From the NCBI GenBank assembly GCA_022828595.1, contig JAKGHH010000007.1:37076356-37140355 (forward strand): DNA of 64,000 nucleotides, given 5' to 3'. The position numbers and the translations under genes are program-made. The notes beneath the pieces are model-generated. The model was not told the DNA's origin. It saw nothing but the letters and a program-made list of their open reading frames with translations, and ran no database searches. The DNA is from Nelumbo lutea (lineage: Eukaryota > Streptophyta > Magnoliopsida > Proteales > Nelumbonaceae). Shown here one piece after another: positions 43,412 through 55,147 of the stretch (position 1 is the first letter of the stretch; each line of letters begins with the position of its first letter).

Positions 43412-44750
43412 CTCCCCCTCAAGCTGGTGAGTATATGTCATATAATCCCAACTTGTTACATATGTAATCCACTCTCCCTTGACTCAACCCATTTATAAGC
43501 AGAATCTTCCCACTGGTTTCCTGAATTTACATATGTTGTACTTATCACTCCATTGAGCACCTTTTCTCTTACAAAGCGGCAATCAACTTATTCTATGTGC
43601 TTTGTTCTCTCATGGAAAATTGGGTTAGAGGAAATATGGACTGTGGCTTGGATGTCACAGTATAACTTCATAGGGCTGTCAATTGGGAATCCCATCTCTT
43701 ACAAAAGATTCTTCAACAACACTAGTTCACATGTAGTACGTGTCATGTTCCTGTATTTAGCTTCAACATTGCTTCTTTCTATTGTGATTTGTTTCTTGCT
43801 CTTTCAAGTAACCAGATTTCCCCTAAGGAAGGTACAATACCTTGTAGTGGATACTCCTATCAGAAACTAAGCCAGCCCAATTGTCATTTGTGTAACCTTC
43901 TACCTCAAGACTTCCTCCATTCTTATATCGGACAATTGTCATTCTTATAACAAGCCATGACCTAGAGCTCCCTTCAAATATCAGACAATCCGTAGAACTG
44001 CATCCTAGTGTGGAACCTGAGGATGTTGCATAAACTGACTCACCACACTCGTTGCAAATGATATATCGATCCGATTAATAGTCAAGTAGTTCAACTTACC
44101 CACCAACCTTTTGAATCTCCTAGGATTTTCAAACTCCTCACCTACATCAGTACTTAATGACATTTTGTTCTATAGGTGTTTCAGTTGGTTTGGTACCTAA
44201 CAGTCTTGTCTCCTCTAGCAAGTCAAGAACATACTTTCTTTGGAACAGGTTAATACCATGCCTTGACCTTGCAACTTCTATTCCCAAAAAAATATTTTAG
44301 ATTACCAAGATCTTTTGTTTGGAAGTGGTCATGTAGAAAAGCCTTCAATCTGTCAATCCCCGTACTATCACTATATTTAATACAATGTCATCTACATACA
44401 CCACTAACAATATCTTTCCAGCCTCTGATTCGTAGTTGAACACAGAATGATCTACCTAACAATGTTTTATACCAAAGCCTTTTACTACTTCACTAAACCT
44501 GCCAAATCATGCACATGGAGACTATTTCAACCTATAGATTGCCTTCTTAAGTCTACAAACCTTACCATCCTTCCCCTAAGCAACAAACCTTGGTGGTTGC
44601 TCTATATATACTTCCTCAAGGTCACCGTGTAAGTAGGCCGTTTTATGTCAAGCTGAATGCGTTACTGCTAAAGATATCAACACTTGGACAGATTCAATCT
44701 TGGCAATTGGAGAAAAAGTTTCTGTGTAGTCAACTAGATATCAATGTTTT
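43412..44750 (-). pseudogene. Copia-7 RNase H and RT, decayed
   Basis: The minus strand carries LYDIYSPA-like, FHERTKHIE(V)DCRFV and the ATVHIQAT region (43430-43640), VSQFMQHP, MRLIVRYL (about 43960-44050) and [13 protein letters not shown] sequence (44270). YVDD is eroded near 44390. Many stops and frameshifts. It continues after the hAT-like/Copia-8 insertion at 50278. Confidence 0.65.
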
Positions 44751-44783
44751 AAAACGTGAAGGTGTGATGTGAGGCATTCCACT

Positions 44784-45036
44784 TGTAGAAGAACTACTGA
44801 AGGGTAGTTTTGTAATTCTACTATTACTGAACTTTATTTTTTCTTCTTGTACTATAATAGGCGTGTACTTTAGTGTACAACTCCTTTTTTATTTTCTTTG
44901 TAAGGACAATCTTGTCCATTTACATAAGATTAATATAAATACATCATTTCTGGGTTGGTTCGATCAGATTGATCAACCTTAACAAATCTGGACTTTTGTC
45001 TTTCTCTTTTCTCTCTTACTCTTTCTCGAACTGACA
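44784..45036 (+). repeat. Copia-8 5' LTR
   Basis: 253 bp, TG...CA ends, duplicated CCACT outside. Confidence 0.94.
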
Positions 45037-45489
45037 TGGTATTAGAGCAGGCTGTTCTCTGATCCTTTTCTCCTCTTTTTGATCAGTGTGACATCTTTTG
45101 TGACTGCCGATTGATTCTGGATTGTTTTGATCTATCCAGTGATCTGTTCTCTGTGTTTTGTGCATCCAAGGAGAGAGATTTTATTAGATCTTTCTCGTAC
45201 GACTTCAGTTTGCAGTGAGATTTGAAAGGAAGTGTCGCCTAGGTCATCTCATCATATTCTGAAACTTTCATCGAGATCTGAGAAGATTTGAGAGAGATCT
45301 ATACATCTCTTCTGGGCGGCTGCACCCAGACTTTCCTTTTCTAGACTGTGTTTCAAGTTTTCTTCTGCTGAAACCTGGACACTTTCTGGTGACTGTAAGA
45401 GGCTTCTATTATCAGTTTCTTTGATTCTCACAGCTGTATTACTTCCTTACTGCTCGACTAGGTCGGTCTTTACTTATTTCCTGTTCATT

Positions 45490-46310
45490 ATGGCTTTGGA
45501 AAAGAGTGAATTTATTTCTGTCAAATTTGATGGGAGCAACTTTGCTCTCTATAAATTTTATTTTCAGTACTTTGTTGAAGGGAAAGGCATGTGGGGTTAC
45601 ATTGACAGTTCCACTCCCATGCCTGACGCAAGTGATGTCAAAGGGCTGAAACAATGGAGAACTGAAAATGCTCAGGTTACATCATGGATACTTGGGTCTA
45701 TTTCAATGGATGTCAGTATCCTGATGAGAGGTCTCAAATCTGCCCATGACATGTTCGAATACCTAGAAAAGGTATATCAACAATCGAATATGTCTAGGCA
45801 ATATCAGATTGAAATCAATCTCTTCTCCTATGTTCAAGGGGAGAAGAAGATTCAGGAATACTATGCAGGATTTATAAATCTTTGGACTGAATATGAACTA
45901 GCTCACTTTGGGGATCTTTCTACAGATTGTTGTGTGAAGACTATGAAGAAGCATCTCACTAAGAGAAAGACCTTGCATTTCTTGATGCATTTCAGGCCTG
46001 ACTATGAAACTCTTCGCTCCAGCATTCTTAGTAGAGAACCAGTCCCTGAACTAGATGCAATCCTTGGAGAGTTGTTACGGGAGGAAACACGTCTTTTTAC
46101 TTTATCTGCACTTGATTAGAAGAAGGAACATGGGATTGATATTGTGTTCTTAGCCACTAAACAGAAGGGTACGAAAAACCTCTCGAAGTTGTAGTGTTAT
46201 GAATGCAAAGAATTTGGTCACGTGGCATTCCACTGCAAGAAGAAAAATTTCTGTACTTACTGCAAACAACAAGGACATATCATTGTGGAATGTCTGACTA
46301 GGCCTCCCAA
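45490..46310 (+). pseudogene. Copia-8 gag
   Basis: Starts MALEKSEFISVKFDGSNFAL at 45490 and stays open to TAG at 46117-46119: FVEGKGMWGYIDSSTPMPDA, WILGSISMDVSILMRGLKSA, IQEYYAGFINLWTEYELA, PVPELDAILGELLREETRL. After the stop come two CCHC knuckles, CYECKEFGHVAFHC (46195) and CTYCKQQGHIIVEC (about 46250), then a basic tail. The longest intact gag in the window. Confidence 0.92.
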
Positions 46311-47940
46311 GAAAGGACAGCATAAGGCTTATCAGCCCTCAATCAAATCTGTCTCTATTGATGCTGCCACCTCATCATCAGCCCACAAATCAGATGCCCA
46401 GGGAAATCTAATTGAAGAAAAGATCCGTGAGCTCATGTCTCCAACTATTTCTTCTACTTTTTCTGCTTTTGGACTGGCTGGTAAGTCTGTTTTTTTGTGT
46501 TCATCTCCATGTCACATGTGGATTATTGATTTAGGGGCCTCAAATCACATGACTGGTGCCTCCTTTGGTCAGTCTCCTAAACCTAGATCCTTCAACAACC
46601 ATATTATTACCGCCAATGTTGATTCTTTACATGTATATGGTTGTAATGATTTGTTCTTATCCACCACTAAGACCAAACCCTTACATCTTCCCAAAACTTT
46701 CTTTTTCGCTAAATTGACTACTAGTTTAATATCTATCGGACAACTTGTTGATGATGGTAATAATGTCTTATTTACGCGTGATGGTTGTTTCATTCAGGAC
46801 CAGCACACTGGGGAGCTGAAAGGGATGGGGCGTAGGCTTGGGAGGCTGTTTGCTTTGGAATTCGAGACTAAGAGATCTTCACTGGATTCTTGTTTGCTAT
46901 TTGTTTCTCCTAGTTCTTCTATTTCTTCATGTAATAATGTGTGGCATTTATGGCATAGATGTTTGGGTCACACCCATGCTAAGAATTTGGATTATTTGTT
47001 TTCCTCTGATTGTTTGCCGTTGAATACTTCTTCAGTCAAGAATATTGATAAATCTTGTTTAACTTGCTGCTATAGTAAAAGTCATGTTTTACCTTTCCCA
47101 TCTTCTACTGAACATGCATCTACACCTTTTTATCTCATTCATAGTGATGTGTGGTCGTCTCTAGTCATTTCACGCTTGGGTTATAAGTACTTTTGTATTA
47201 TTCATTGATGACTATACTCATTACACACGGGTTTACTTTCTTCGAAAGAAATCAAAAGTCTTCTCCATGTTTAAGAACTTCCATGCTATGGTAATGACCC
47301 GGTTTAAAAGCACCATAAATATTTTGAGGTCAGATTCAAGGGGAGAGTACTACGATGGTGAGGATGATGAGTTTCAAACCTATCTTAAACAACATGGCAT
47401 TCAGTCCCAGAGATCTTGTCCTGGTACTCCTCAACAGAATGGAGTATCATAGCGCAAGAACTGTCATATTGCTAGTATGGTTAGGTCCTTGATACAAGAT
47501 TCACATGCTCCCCTTACCTTCTGGGTGGAGACGACCTGCACTGCTGTTCATCTCATCAATAATCTTCCTACACCTATTCCTGAAAATTCTTCTCCCCATC
47601 AGGCCTTGTTTCATCGTCCACCAAACCTATCCATTCTTCGTGTCTCCAGATGTGTTTTCTTTGTCCATCTCCCTCCCCTTGAACGCACAAAACTAACAAC
47701 TCAATCAGCTATGTGTGCTTTCATGGGATACGGTACAGAACACAAAGGGTTTCTCTGTTATGATCCCAAAGTCCGTCAGTTGTGCATTTCTCACAATGTC
47801 ATATTTCTTGAGAATCTCTCATTCTTTGAACATATTGTAAATTACCTGCACCATCCATTTCTGTTCTGCATGACTTTAGTTCTACAGGTGATTCTCCTTC
47901 TCTTCAACCTCTTCAGACATACTTCAGGAAGCAGCTAGTT
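46311..47940 (+). pseudogene. Copia-8 protease and integrase
   Basis: Protease MWIIDLGASNHMTGAS with Leu for the active-site Ser. HRCLGHTHAKNLDYL and CLTCCYSKSHVLPF (zinc region), HSDVWSSLVISRLGYKYF, frameshift at about 47205, then FIDDYTHYTRVYF, ILRSDSRGEYYD, CPGTPQQNGVS followed by a stop (TAG, normally Glu/Ala-Glu-Arg), DSHAPLTFWVETTCTAVHLI, GYGTEHKGFLCYDPKVRQLC. Confidence 0.88.
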
Positions 47941-48179
47941 TGCCCATTGCCTATGCCTCCTCCATCTCAAGCAATAGTGTCTGGTCATTCCTCTCCATCC
48001 ACCATTACTGTAAGTGCAGATTCTCCTCCTGAGGATTTACCTTCATCTATTCCTTTGCATCGGTCATCTCGTATTTCTCGTCCACCTGATCGCTATGGCT
48101 TCTTTTTCGAGTCATAACTCCTTCTCAGTTGTTTTGTCAACCACAGATATTCTTAAATCTTACAACTAGGCTGTAGTAG

Positions 48180-49535
48180 TTGAGCATTGGAAAGAAGCTA
48201 TGGATTCAGAGGTCCAGGCTTTACTGGAAAATGACACATGGGATCTTGTCTCTCCGCCTGGTTGCTCAAGACTACAAGTAAGAGTATGGAATTGACTATG
48301 ATGAAACTTTTGCACCTGTGGCCAAAATGACAATAGTCTATTTGCTACTAGCCATTACTTCCCTCAAACAGTGGATAGTTCATCAGATGGATGTCAAGAA
48401 TGCCTTCCTCCATGGAGAGTTATAGGAGATAGTTTATATGAAACCACCTCCCGGCTACTCTAACAATCCTCAATTAGTGTGTAAACTGAAGAAATCTTTA
48501 TATGGCCTTAAACAAGCTCCACGAGCTTGGTTTGATTGCTTCTGTACAATAGTGTTGGAAGTTGGTTTTCAACAGGGTGCTTTAGACTACTCTCTTCACT
48601 ATCAAGCGGGCTCAGGGATTGACTCTTCTTTTGGTCTATGTTGATGACATCCTTATTACTGGAGATGATGTGGATGGTATTACCAATTTCAAACTTTTGC
48701 TTAGTAACTCCTTTAAAATGAAAGATCTTGGGCCAGTAACATACTTTCTTGGACTCGAAATTCAAAGATGTCATCGGGGTTACTTTGTCAACTAACAGAA
48801 ATATGCTTCTGATTTGGTGTCTCTTGCTCGCTTGACTGACTCTAAACATGTTGATACACCTCTGGAGCTACCCTATATAGACAACTTGTACGTAGTCTCA
48901 TCTACCTAACCATGACTAGACCTGACATCACGTATGCGGTTCAGATTGTGAGTCAGTTTGTTTCAGCTCCACATCAACCTCTTTATTCTGCAGTTCTATG
49001 AATTATTCGTTATGTACGAAATACACTATCATATGGCTTATTTTTCTCATCCTCATACAGCTCCATGTTTATGCAGATGCTGATTGGGCCGGTTGTCCTG
49101 ACACTTGTCGCTCTACTACTAGCTGGTGTATATTCCTTGGTGATTCTTTGATTTCTTGGAAATGCAGGAAACAACAAACGGTTTCCAAGTCATCTACTGA
49201 AGCCGAGTATAGAGCCATGTCTTTAGTATGCAGTTAAATAATCCGGCTTAAGGCTCTCCTTCATGACATGAATATTGATCACTCATCTGCTATTCCTCTG
49301 TGGAAAACATGAGTACAATCAAGATTGCAACCAATCCTGTATTTCATGAGCAGACTAAACATATTGAGGTGGATTGTCACTTCATTCGTGACCTTCTCCA
49401 TGCGGGTCACATCTCTCTCCCACATGTTTCATCGGGTCTACAGCTTGTGGATCTCTTAACCAAAGCCATGACCAAAGACCGACGTTATTTCCTAGTTGAC
49501 AAACTGATGCTTCTACCCCAGCATCAATTTGAGGG
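48180..49535 (+). pseudogene. Copia-8 RT and RNase H
   Basis: VEHWKEAMDSEVQALLENDT, deletion near 48262, then [30 protein letters not shown], [32 protein letters not shown], catalytic LVYVDDILITGDD near 48635, [33 protein letters not shown], RNase [53 protein letters not shown]. About six stops or frameshifts. Confidence 0.88.
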
Positions 49536-49539
49536 GGAG

Positions 49540-49791
49540 TGTAGAAGAACTACTGAAGGGTAGTTTTGTAATTCTATTGTATTGTACTTTATTTTTTCTT
49601 TTTGTACTATAATAGATGTGTACTTTAGTGTACAACTCCTTTTTTATTCTCTTTATAAGGAAAATCTTGTCCATTTACATAAGATTAATATAAATACATC
49701 TTTTCTAGGTTGGTTTGATCAGGTTGATCAACCCTAACAGATCTGGACTTTTGTCTTTCTCATTGCTCTCTCACTCTTTCTCGAACTGACA
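49540..49791 (+). repeat. Copia-8 3' LTR
   Basis: 252 bp after TTTGAGGGGGAG. Confidence 0.94.
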
Positions 49792-49979
49792 CCACTACTT
49801 AGAGGCATGAGGCATAGTTCAGAACATGAGAGGTGTAAGCCTTCTTAAGAAGAGGGGTACGAGGAAGGAGGATCTCAATTTTCTTTATTTTTAATAAAAA
49901 TCTTTTATATTAAAAAGAATGAAGATGCATAACACTAGTTGAAAGGGGGGGGGGCGAGGGGTCTTATTGTCTCCCACTT

Positions 49980-50125
49980 TCTTTCCCTTTATATGTTCTT
50001 CCCTTCCCTTTCCTTTTCTTTTTTTCTTTTTCTCTTTTTTTAATTCTCTTTCTTTCTTTTTCTTTCCCTTCCCTTCCCTTTCTTTTCCTTTCCTTTTTTT
50101 CTTTTTTTCTTTTCTTTTTTTGGTC
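49980..50125. repeat. Polypyrimidine low-complexity tract
   Basis: About 145 bp of C/T (TTTCTTTTTC, CCCTTCCCTT units) within the hAT-like remnant. The Lys/Glu-rich frame on the other strand is a by-product. Confidence 0.85.
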
Positions 50126-50277
50126 TTTTTATATGAGGCGTACACCTCATGAAAAAAGCGTATGAGGCATACGCCTCATAGGTGTCAACCCCTTTAGCCT
50201 ATGCCTCAAGGCATCTTAGGGGCACCTTGCTTGGAGGCACACCTCTAGGCGTACACCTTCTATGCCTTTTACAACAT

Positions 50278-51079
50278 ATTCTATATAACTGAGAGTAACC
50301 TTTAGCCACCGATTGAGCCTTCAACCTTTCTACATTGCCATGTGGTAAATACTTCACAATATACACCCACTTACATCTGACAACATGTTTACCAAGAGGG
50401 AGAGTGGTAAGCTCTCATGTGTGATTATATGCAAGTGTAGATAGTTCCTCTTCTTTTGCTTGGCACCACCCTGGGGAGGTAATAGCTTCTTAGACATTCT
50501 TAGGGATGGAAATAAAGGATAAAAGAGATACAAACTATTGATGGGAAGTAGAAAGGTGAGAAACAAAATCGTAATTGTTAATGGGATGATAAGTACAACT
50601 ATGTTTACCTTTCTCCAATGCAATAGGAAGATAAAGGTTAGAAGGGAACAATTGTTGGATCTATTTATGAAGAAGAGATTGGAGGAGGAGCTGGTGCTCG
50701 TCTGCTTGCATGATTGGTGGTCTTTTAGTAGTAACCCGCACTAGAGAAGATGAAGGCTTGGGCACAACTAGAATTGTAGGAATGGGGTCTTCAACTGGAA
50801 CAGGAAGAGCAAACATTGGAGGAGAGGAACATTAGGACAGGTAAGAAGGGAACAAATTCAAAGAAAGTGACATCTAAACACACAAATGAATGATGGGAGC
50901 TGGAATAGCCAAGAAAAATGTATTTTATAGCACACATCTTACTTGTCCATCCTAGGCCCTAAATTATGAACAAAACATACACAACCAAAAGCTCCAGGAG
51001 TAAGGGGAAAAGGATAGACATGGGCATCCGATTGATGAAGAAACATGGTGTAAGTACAACATCACTCCAAAAGTGCTTG
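50278..51079 (-). pseudogene. Copia-7 RT N-part and integrase C-part
   Basis: The minus strand resumes RT upstream of the insertion (AKGYSQ-like at 50278-50310; GCKWVYIVKY-like near 50360) and the integrase tail at 50900-51079 (GAFGCVCFVHNLGPRMDK-like near 50960, HFWSDVVLT at about 51060). Heavily broken. Confidence 0.65.
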
Positions 51080-51084
51080 GGAAC

Positions 51085-51301
51085 TGTTAAAAGCTATTAA
51101 TTCTCTAAGTATAGTACCACAGGGGTACTATTGTAAATTTCTTTTATTTTTTATATCTTGTCGCCCTAGTATATATACAAAAAGGTTGGTTCCACCAGCA
51201 AGACTTTTGTCTCTCAGATCTCTCTTCTTCTCTCTCTCTTCTCTCTTCCTCTCTTCTTCTCTCTTCTTCTCTCTTCCCCTCTTCTTCTCTCCTGCATAGC
51301 A
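51085..51301 (+). repeat. Copia-9 5' LTR
   Basis: 217 bp; AGTATATATACAAAAA TATA-like box near 51170, followed by an expanded CTCTTCTTCTCT tract. Confidence 0.92.
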
Positions 51302-51313
51302 TGGTATCAGAGC
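51302..51313 (+). other. Copia-9 primer binding site
   Basis: TGGTATCAGAGC directly after the LTR. Confidence 0.88.
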
Positions 51314-51967
51314 GGGACTATTAGATCTGAAAGGAGAAATCGAGCGAACAGTTTCCTTTGCACCAGATTTCAAGATCTGCCGCCCTCATCTACTGTTCGG
51401 CTGATTGAAGATCAAGTTTTTCTTACACACTGAAGTAACCTCTCTCTTTTTTTTTTCTTGGTCGTGCGCCAGGGCAGAACCTGTACTAGGTCTGCTGGTT
51501 GGATGTGAGGTGATCAGCACCTCTTTCTTTCCTTATTTGTGGGGTTGGCTGACCCCTGTATAAACTGTAGGTCGTGAAGACCTTTTGTGTGCTAAGAGAT
51601 CTTGTCTCTCTCTCTCACTTTCTCTTGTACACTTTCTTTTAAATTCAATAAAGCAATCAGTTATTCATAAAAAAAAGACTTTGTGCTATGATAGCAGCTT
51701 TTATGGTGAAATTGAAGGTCAGAGAGTGACTTGTACTTGCTATACCATCATCTCTGTTGATGCGTAGGTCAAGAAATGACCTGTATGCACTGTGACAACA
51801 ACTAGTTTGCTTCTGTAGGTCAAGGGATGAGTGCTGTAACAGCACCTGTGTTTGACAGAAAAGGGTTGTGTTTCTGAAGAAAAAAGGGGGTTCCTTTCTC
51901 CCTTGGTGTTAGACCTTTTTTTTTAAGGTTTTGTGCCCACTTCAAGAGTTTTTTTGAATCTGTAATC

Positions 51968-52640
51968 ATGAGCGGTGAAGATTCTACTACATCCAGTGTT
52001 TCCTCAATGCAGCATGGAATGAGTGGGGGTGTGGACCTATCCTTTCCCATGGCTGTTATTACTCTTGATGGCTTAAATTATTTAGAGTGGTCAAGAGGGA
52101 TCAAGTTGTACATTACTGCAAGGGGAAAGATAGGTTATATAAATGGGAGAATCAAATAACCCAATTGTAGGAATGCTGAATATGGCAGATGGAACCAGGA
52201 AAACAGCATGGTCATGTCCTGTCTTTTAGTGTCTATGCAACCTCAAATAAGAAGGAATTTTATGTGGGTTGAAATGGCAAATGAGATTTAGGAACAAGCA
52301 AAATCAACATATTCTGAACTGTGTCACTATGCAAAAATTTACCAGTTACAGGCAGAATCGTCCACTTGTAAACAGTGAGAGAGGTGCCTGTCTGTGTACT
52401 ATTCAGACTTGACCTCTGTCTAGAAGGAATTATATCATTATCAGAGTGTGGACTGGAAGTGTGATGAAGATGCAAAATTGTACAAATCCCAGCAAAGAGT
52501 GTTTGCTTTCCTACATGGCTTGAATCCTGCATATGAATCTATCAGAGTCCAGATCCTAGGTAGCAAGGGTCTTCCATCCGTCCAGGAAGTTTATGCTCTA
52601 GTACAATAAGAATAAAGTAGAAGAAATTTTATGAACAATT
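51968..52640 (+). pseudogene. Copia-9 gag
   Basis: MSGEDSTTSSVSSMQHGMSG start; ITLDGLNYLEWSRGIKLYIT, ARGKIGYINGRIK then TAA; NSMVMSCLLVSMQPQIRRNF, VEMANEI-stop, KIYQLQAESSTCKQ, QRVFAFLHGLNPAYESIRVQ, ILGSKGLPSVQEVYALVQ. At least five stops. The zinc knuckle is missing because of the deletion near 52650. Confidence 0.9.
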
Positions 52641-54946
52641 TTGGAGGGGATGCAATTATGTTGGCAGCAAAATGGAGTGTTACAACAGGTGGGGGAAATA
52701 CCTTTAAGAAGGGGGATTTTTCATAAAAAGGTGGATGACAAAGACAAATTGTGGTGTACTCATTACCTATCTCATCACCGTATGCCCTCCCGTTGGTTAG
52801 AGTGCAAAGCCTCACATCAGCTTCTTTTTCCTATGGCTCTCCTTTCTATTCCTTCTCATGTGTTTGGTTGTCGTTGTTTCGTTCAAAATCTATCACCCAC
52901 TCGTGAAAAATTAGATCCTCGTGCTATTCCTTGCATCTTCTTGGGGTACTCTTTCATTGAGAAGGGATACTTGTGTTTTGATCCTGTTTCTCAGAAATTT
53001 TATGTTTCTATGGATGTCTCCTTCTTTGAGAGTGAGCCTTTCTTCCCTATTTCTCCTCAGGGGGAGTGTAGGAATGAGGAGAAATTGGTTCAACTCCCTC
53101 CTTTTCTTGATTCTCCTCCCTTTTGTGTCTTCTTTCATCAACACAAAAGCCAACCATGTTCAAGAGTTGTGGAGCACCTAGAAGCTGTACCACCAATGCC
53201 ATCAAACTCTCCAGGGGCGGATCATACCTATCTAGGTACCTTGGTTCCTGTTGATGTTTCTAACCCCATTGCTATTGATACTTTTGTTGCTAATGACCTT
53301 GACCTTCCTATTACTCACCGGAAAGGTGTTAGATCTTGCACCACTAAACACCCCATTTCCCACTTTGTTTCCTATGAAAACATTTCATCCTCCTTTCGGG
53401 CCTTTATCTCTTCCATTGATAGTGCTCCTATCCCTAAGAATGTGGCAGAAGCTCTTTCGGTACCTGAATGGAAAGATGCTATGAAGGAAGAAATTAATGC
53501 GTTACATAAAAATGACACATGGCAAACTAGTAAATCTTCCTGAGGGGAAGGATCCAATTGGATGTAAATGGGATTTCACAGTTAAACACAAGGCTGATAG
53601 CACCGTGGAGCGGTATAAAGGTCGTTTAGTGGCAAAGGGGTTTACACGTGTATGGAATAGATTATGCATAAACTTTTGCACCCGTTGCTAAGATGGTAAT
53701 CTTGACTGGAATCTTGACTGGAATCTTCATCAGCTTGACATCAAGAATGCCTTTCTGAATGGTGACCTTGAAGAGGAAGTATACATGGTACAACCCCTTG
53801 GTTTTTGGGCTCAAGGTAATGAACAGAAAGTGTGTAGGTTAAAGAAATCATTATATGGGCTGAAAAAATCACCAAGAACTTGGTTAAGTAGGTTCCATGT
53901 AGCAGTACAACAAAGAGGATACAAGCAGTGTCAATCTGATCACACATTGTTTGTGAAAAGAGGGGAAGGAAAAATTGCAGCATTGATAGTATATGTTGAT
54001 GATATAGTTATCACTGGTGATTGAAAGGATGAAATTCAAAAGTTGAAGAATTTTCTTGCTACTCAGTTTGAAGTGAAGGATCTAGGTCCTCTAAGGTACT
54101 TCCTTGGGATTGAAGTGGCCCACTCACAAAAGAATATCTTCATTTTCCAAAGAAAGTATGTCCTAGATCTACTCCAGAATACAGGAAAATTGGGAGTGAA
54201 GCCAGTTGATTCTCCTAATGATCCTAACCACAAACTAGGTGACTATCAAGGTGAACCCATCAAGGATATGAAACAGTTTCAAAGACTTGTAGGAAGATTG
54301 TTATATCTTTCTATGGCTCGACCAGACATAGCTTATGTAGTGGGTGTTCTTAGCCAGTTCATGCATGCCCCTAAGAGTACCCATCTTGAAGTAGTAGAAA
54401 GAGTTCTCAGATATCTTAAGAAGTTCCCAAGTGCAAGCTTGTTGTTTCAAAAGCATGGACATTTGAAAGTTGAAGTGTATATTGATGTAGATTGGGTAGG
54501 ATCCCTGAATGACAGAAAGTCAACTAGTGGCTACTGTACCTTTATAGGAGGTAATCTAGTTACCTGGAGAAGCAAAAGGCAAAATGTGGTAGCTAGATCT
54601 AGTGCTGAAGCTGAATATCGGGCAATGTCTCATGGAGTGGCTGAAATCATGTGGCTAAAATATTTGTTAATTGAGTTGGGTTTTCTAGTTGACGGACCTA
54701 TGACCCTATTTTGTGATAACAAAGCAGCCATAAATATTGTTGCTAATCCAGTGCTGCATGATAGAACTAAACACATCGAAGTCGACAAACACTTTATTAG
54801 AGAAGGTCATCATAGGGGAAGTGTGTACTCCTTACGTTAGCTCTGAAGATCAACTTGCAAACATCTATACAAAAGGGCTATACCACTCACGACATCATGA
54901 TTTATGTGACAAGTTGGGCATGATTGACATTTATGTCCCAACTTGA
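52641..54946 (+). pseudogene. Copia-9 integrase tail, RT and RNase H
   Basis: After the deletion: HVFGCRCFVQNLSPTREKLD, PCIFLGYSFIEKGYLCFDPV, MDVSFFESEPFFP; then RT SVPEWKDAMKEEINALHKND, frameshift near 53523, LPEGKDPIGCKWDFTVKHKA, frameshift near 53650, [37 protein letters not shown], catalytic [10 protein letters not shown] followed by TGA (54022), [16 protein letters not shown], RNase [51 protein letters not shown], and a late frameshift near 54800. Confidence 0.9.
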
Positions 54947-54953
54947 GGGGGAG

Positions 54954-55142
54954 TGTTAAAAGTTGTTAATTTTCTTAGTACTGTAGGGGTACTATTGTAA
55001 ATTCTTCTTTTATTTTTTATATCTTGTCTCCCTAGTATATATACAAAAAAGCTAGCGCCACCAGTATGACTTTTGGCTCTTAGATCTCTCTTCTCTCTTC
55101 TACTCTCTCTCCTCTTCCTCTCTTCTTCTCTCCTGCATAACA
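54954..55142 (+). repeat. Copia-9 3' LTR
   Basis: 189 bp; shorter CT tract than the 5' copy. Confidence 0.92.
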
Positions 55143-55147
55143 GGAAC

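Larger units (their letters stand above)
44784..49791 (+). mobile_element. Copia-8: Ty1/copia retrotransposon
   Basis: LTRs 44784-45036 and 49540-49791 (TGTAGAAGAACTAC...CGAACTGACA) and duplication CCACT (44779-44783, 49792-49796). Primer site TGGTATTAGAGC at 45037-45048; TTTGAGGGGGAG before the 3' LTR. LTRs differ at about 7% of sites. Gag, two zinc knuckles, protease, integrase, RT and RNase H are recognisable with many stops; a deletion removes the start of RT near 48262. A different family from Copia-2 and Copia-F. Confidence 0.95.
44751..50277. mobile_element. hAT-like element remnant carrying Copia-8
   Basis: Left end ATGTTTTAAAACGTGAAGG near 44751, right end ...ATGCCTTTTACAACAT near 50277. 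The two form an imperfect inverted pair like the family at 57284 and 63456. The interior (49797-50270) has GAGGCATGAGGC/GCCTCATA inverted motifs. Target duplication is eroded. Its net length without Copia-8 is about 515 bp. Confidence 0.55.
51085..55142 (+). mobile_element. Copia-9: internally deleted Ty1/copia
   Basis: LTRs 51085-51301 and 54954-55142 (TGTTAAAAG(C/T)TRTTAAT...CTGCATARCA) and duplication GGAAC (51080-51084, 55143-55147). Primer site TGGTATCAGAGC at 51302-51313; CTTGAGGGGGAG before the 3' LTR. The LTR length difference (217 against 189) lies in CT repeats. Protease and the integrase core are deleted. Removing the element rejoins Copia-7 integrase (MNVP|KHFWSD). Confidence 0.94.

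Noticed and set aside
49891..50145. Lys/Glu-rich frame on the minus strand
   Set aside because: Antisense of a polypyrimidine tract; low complexity only.
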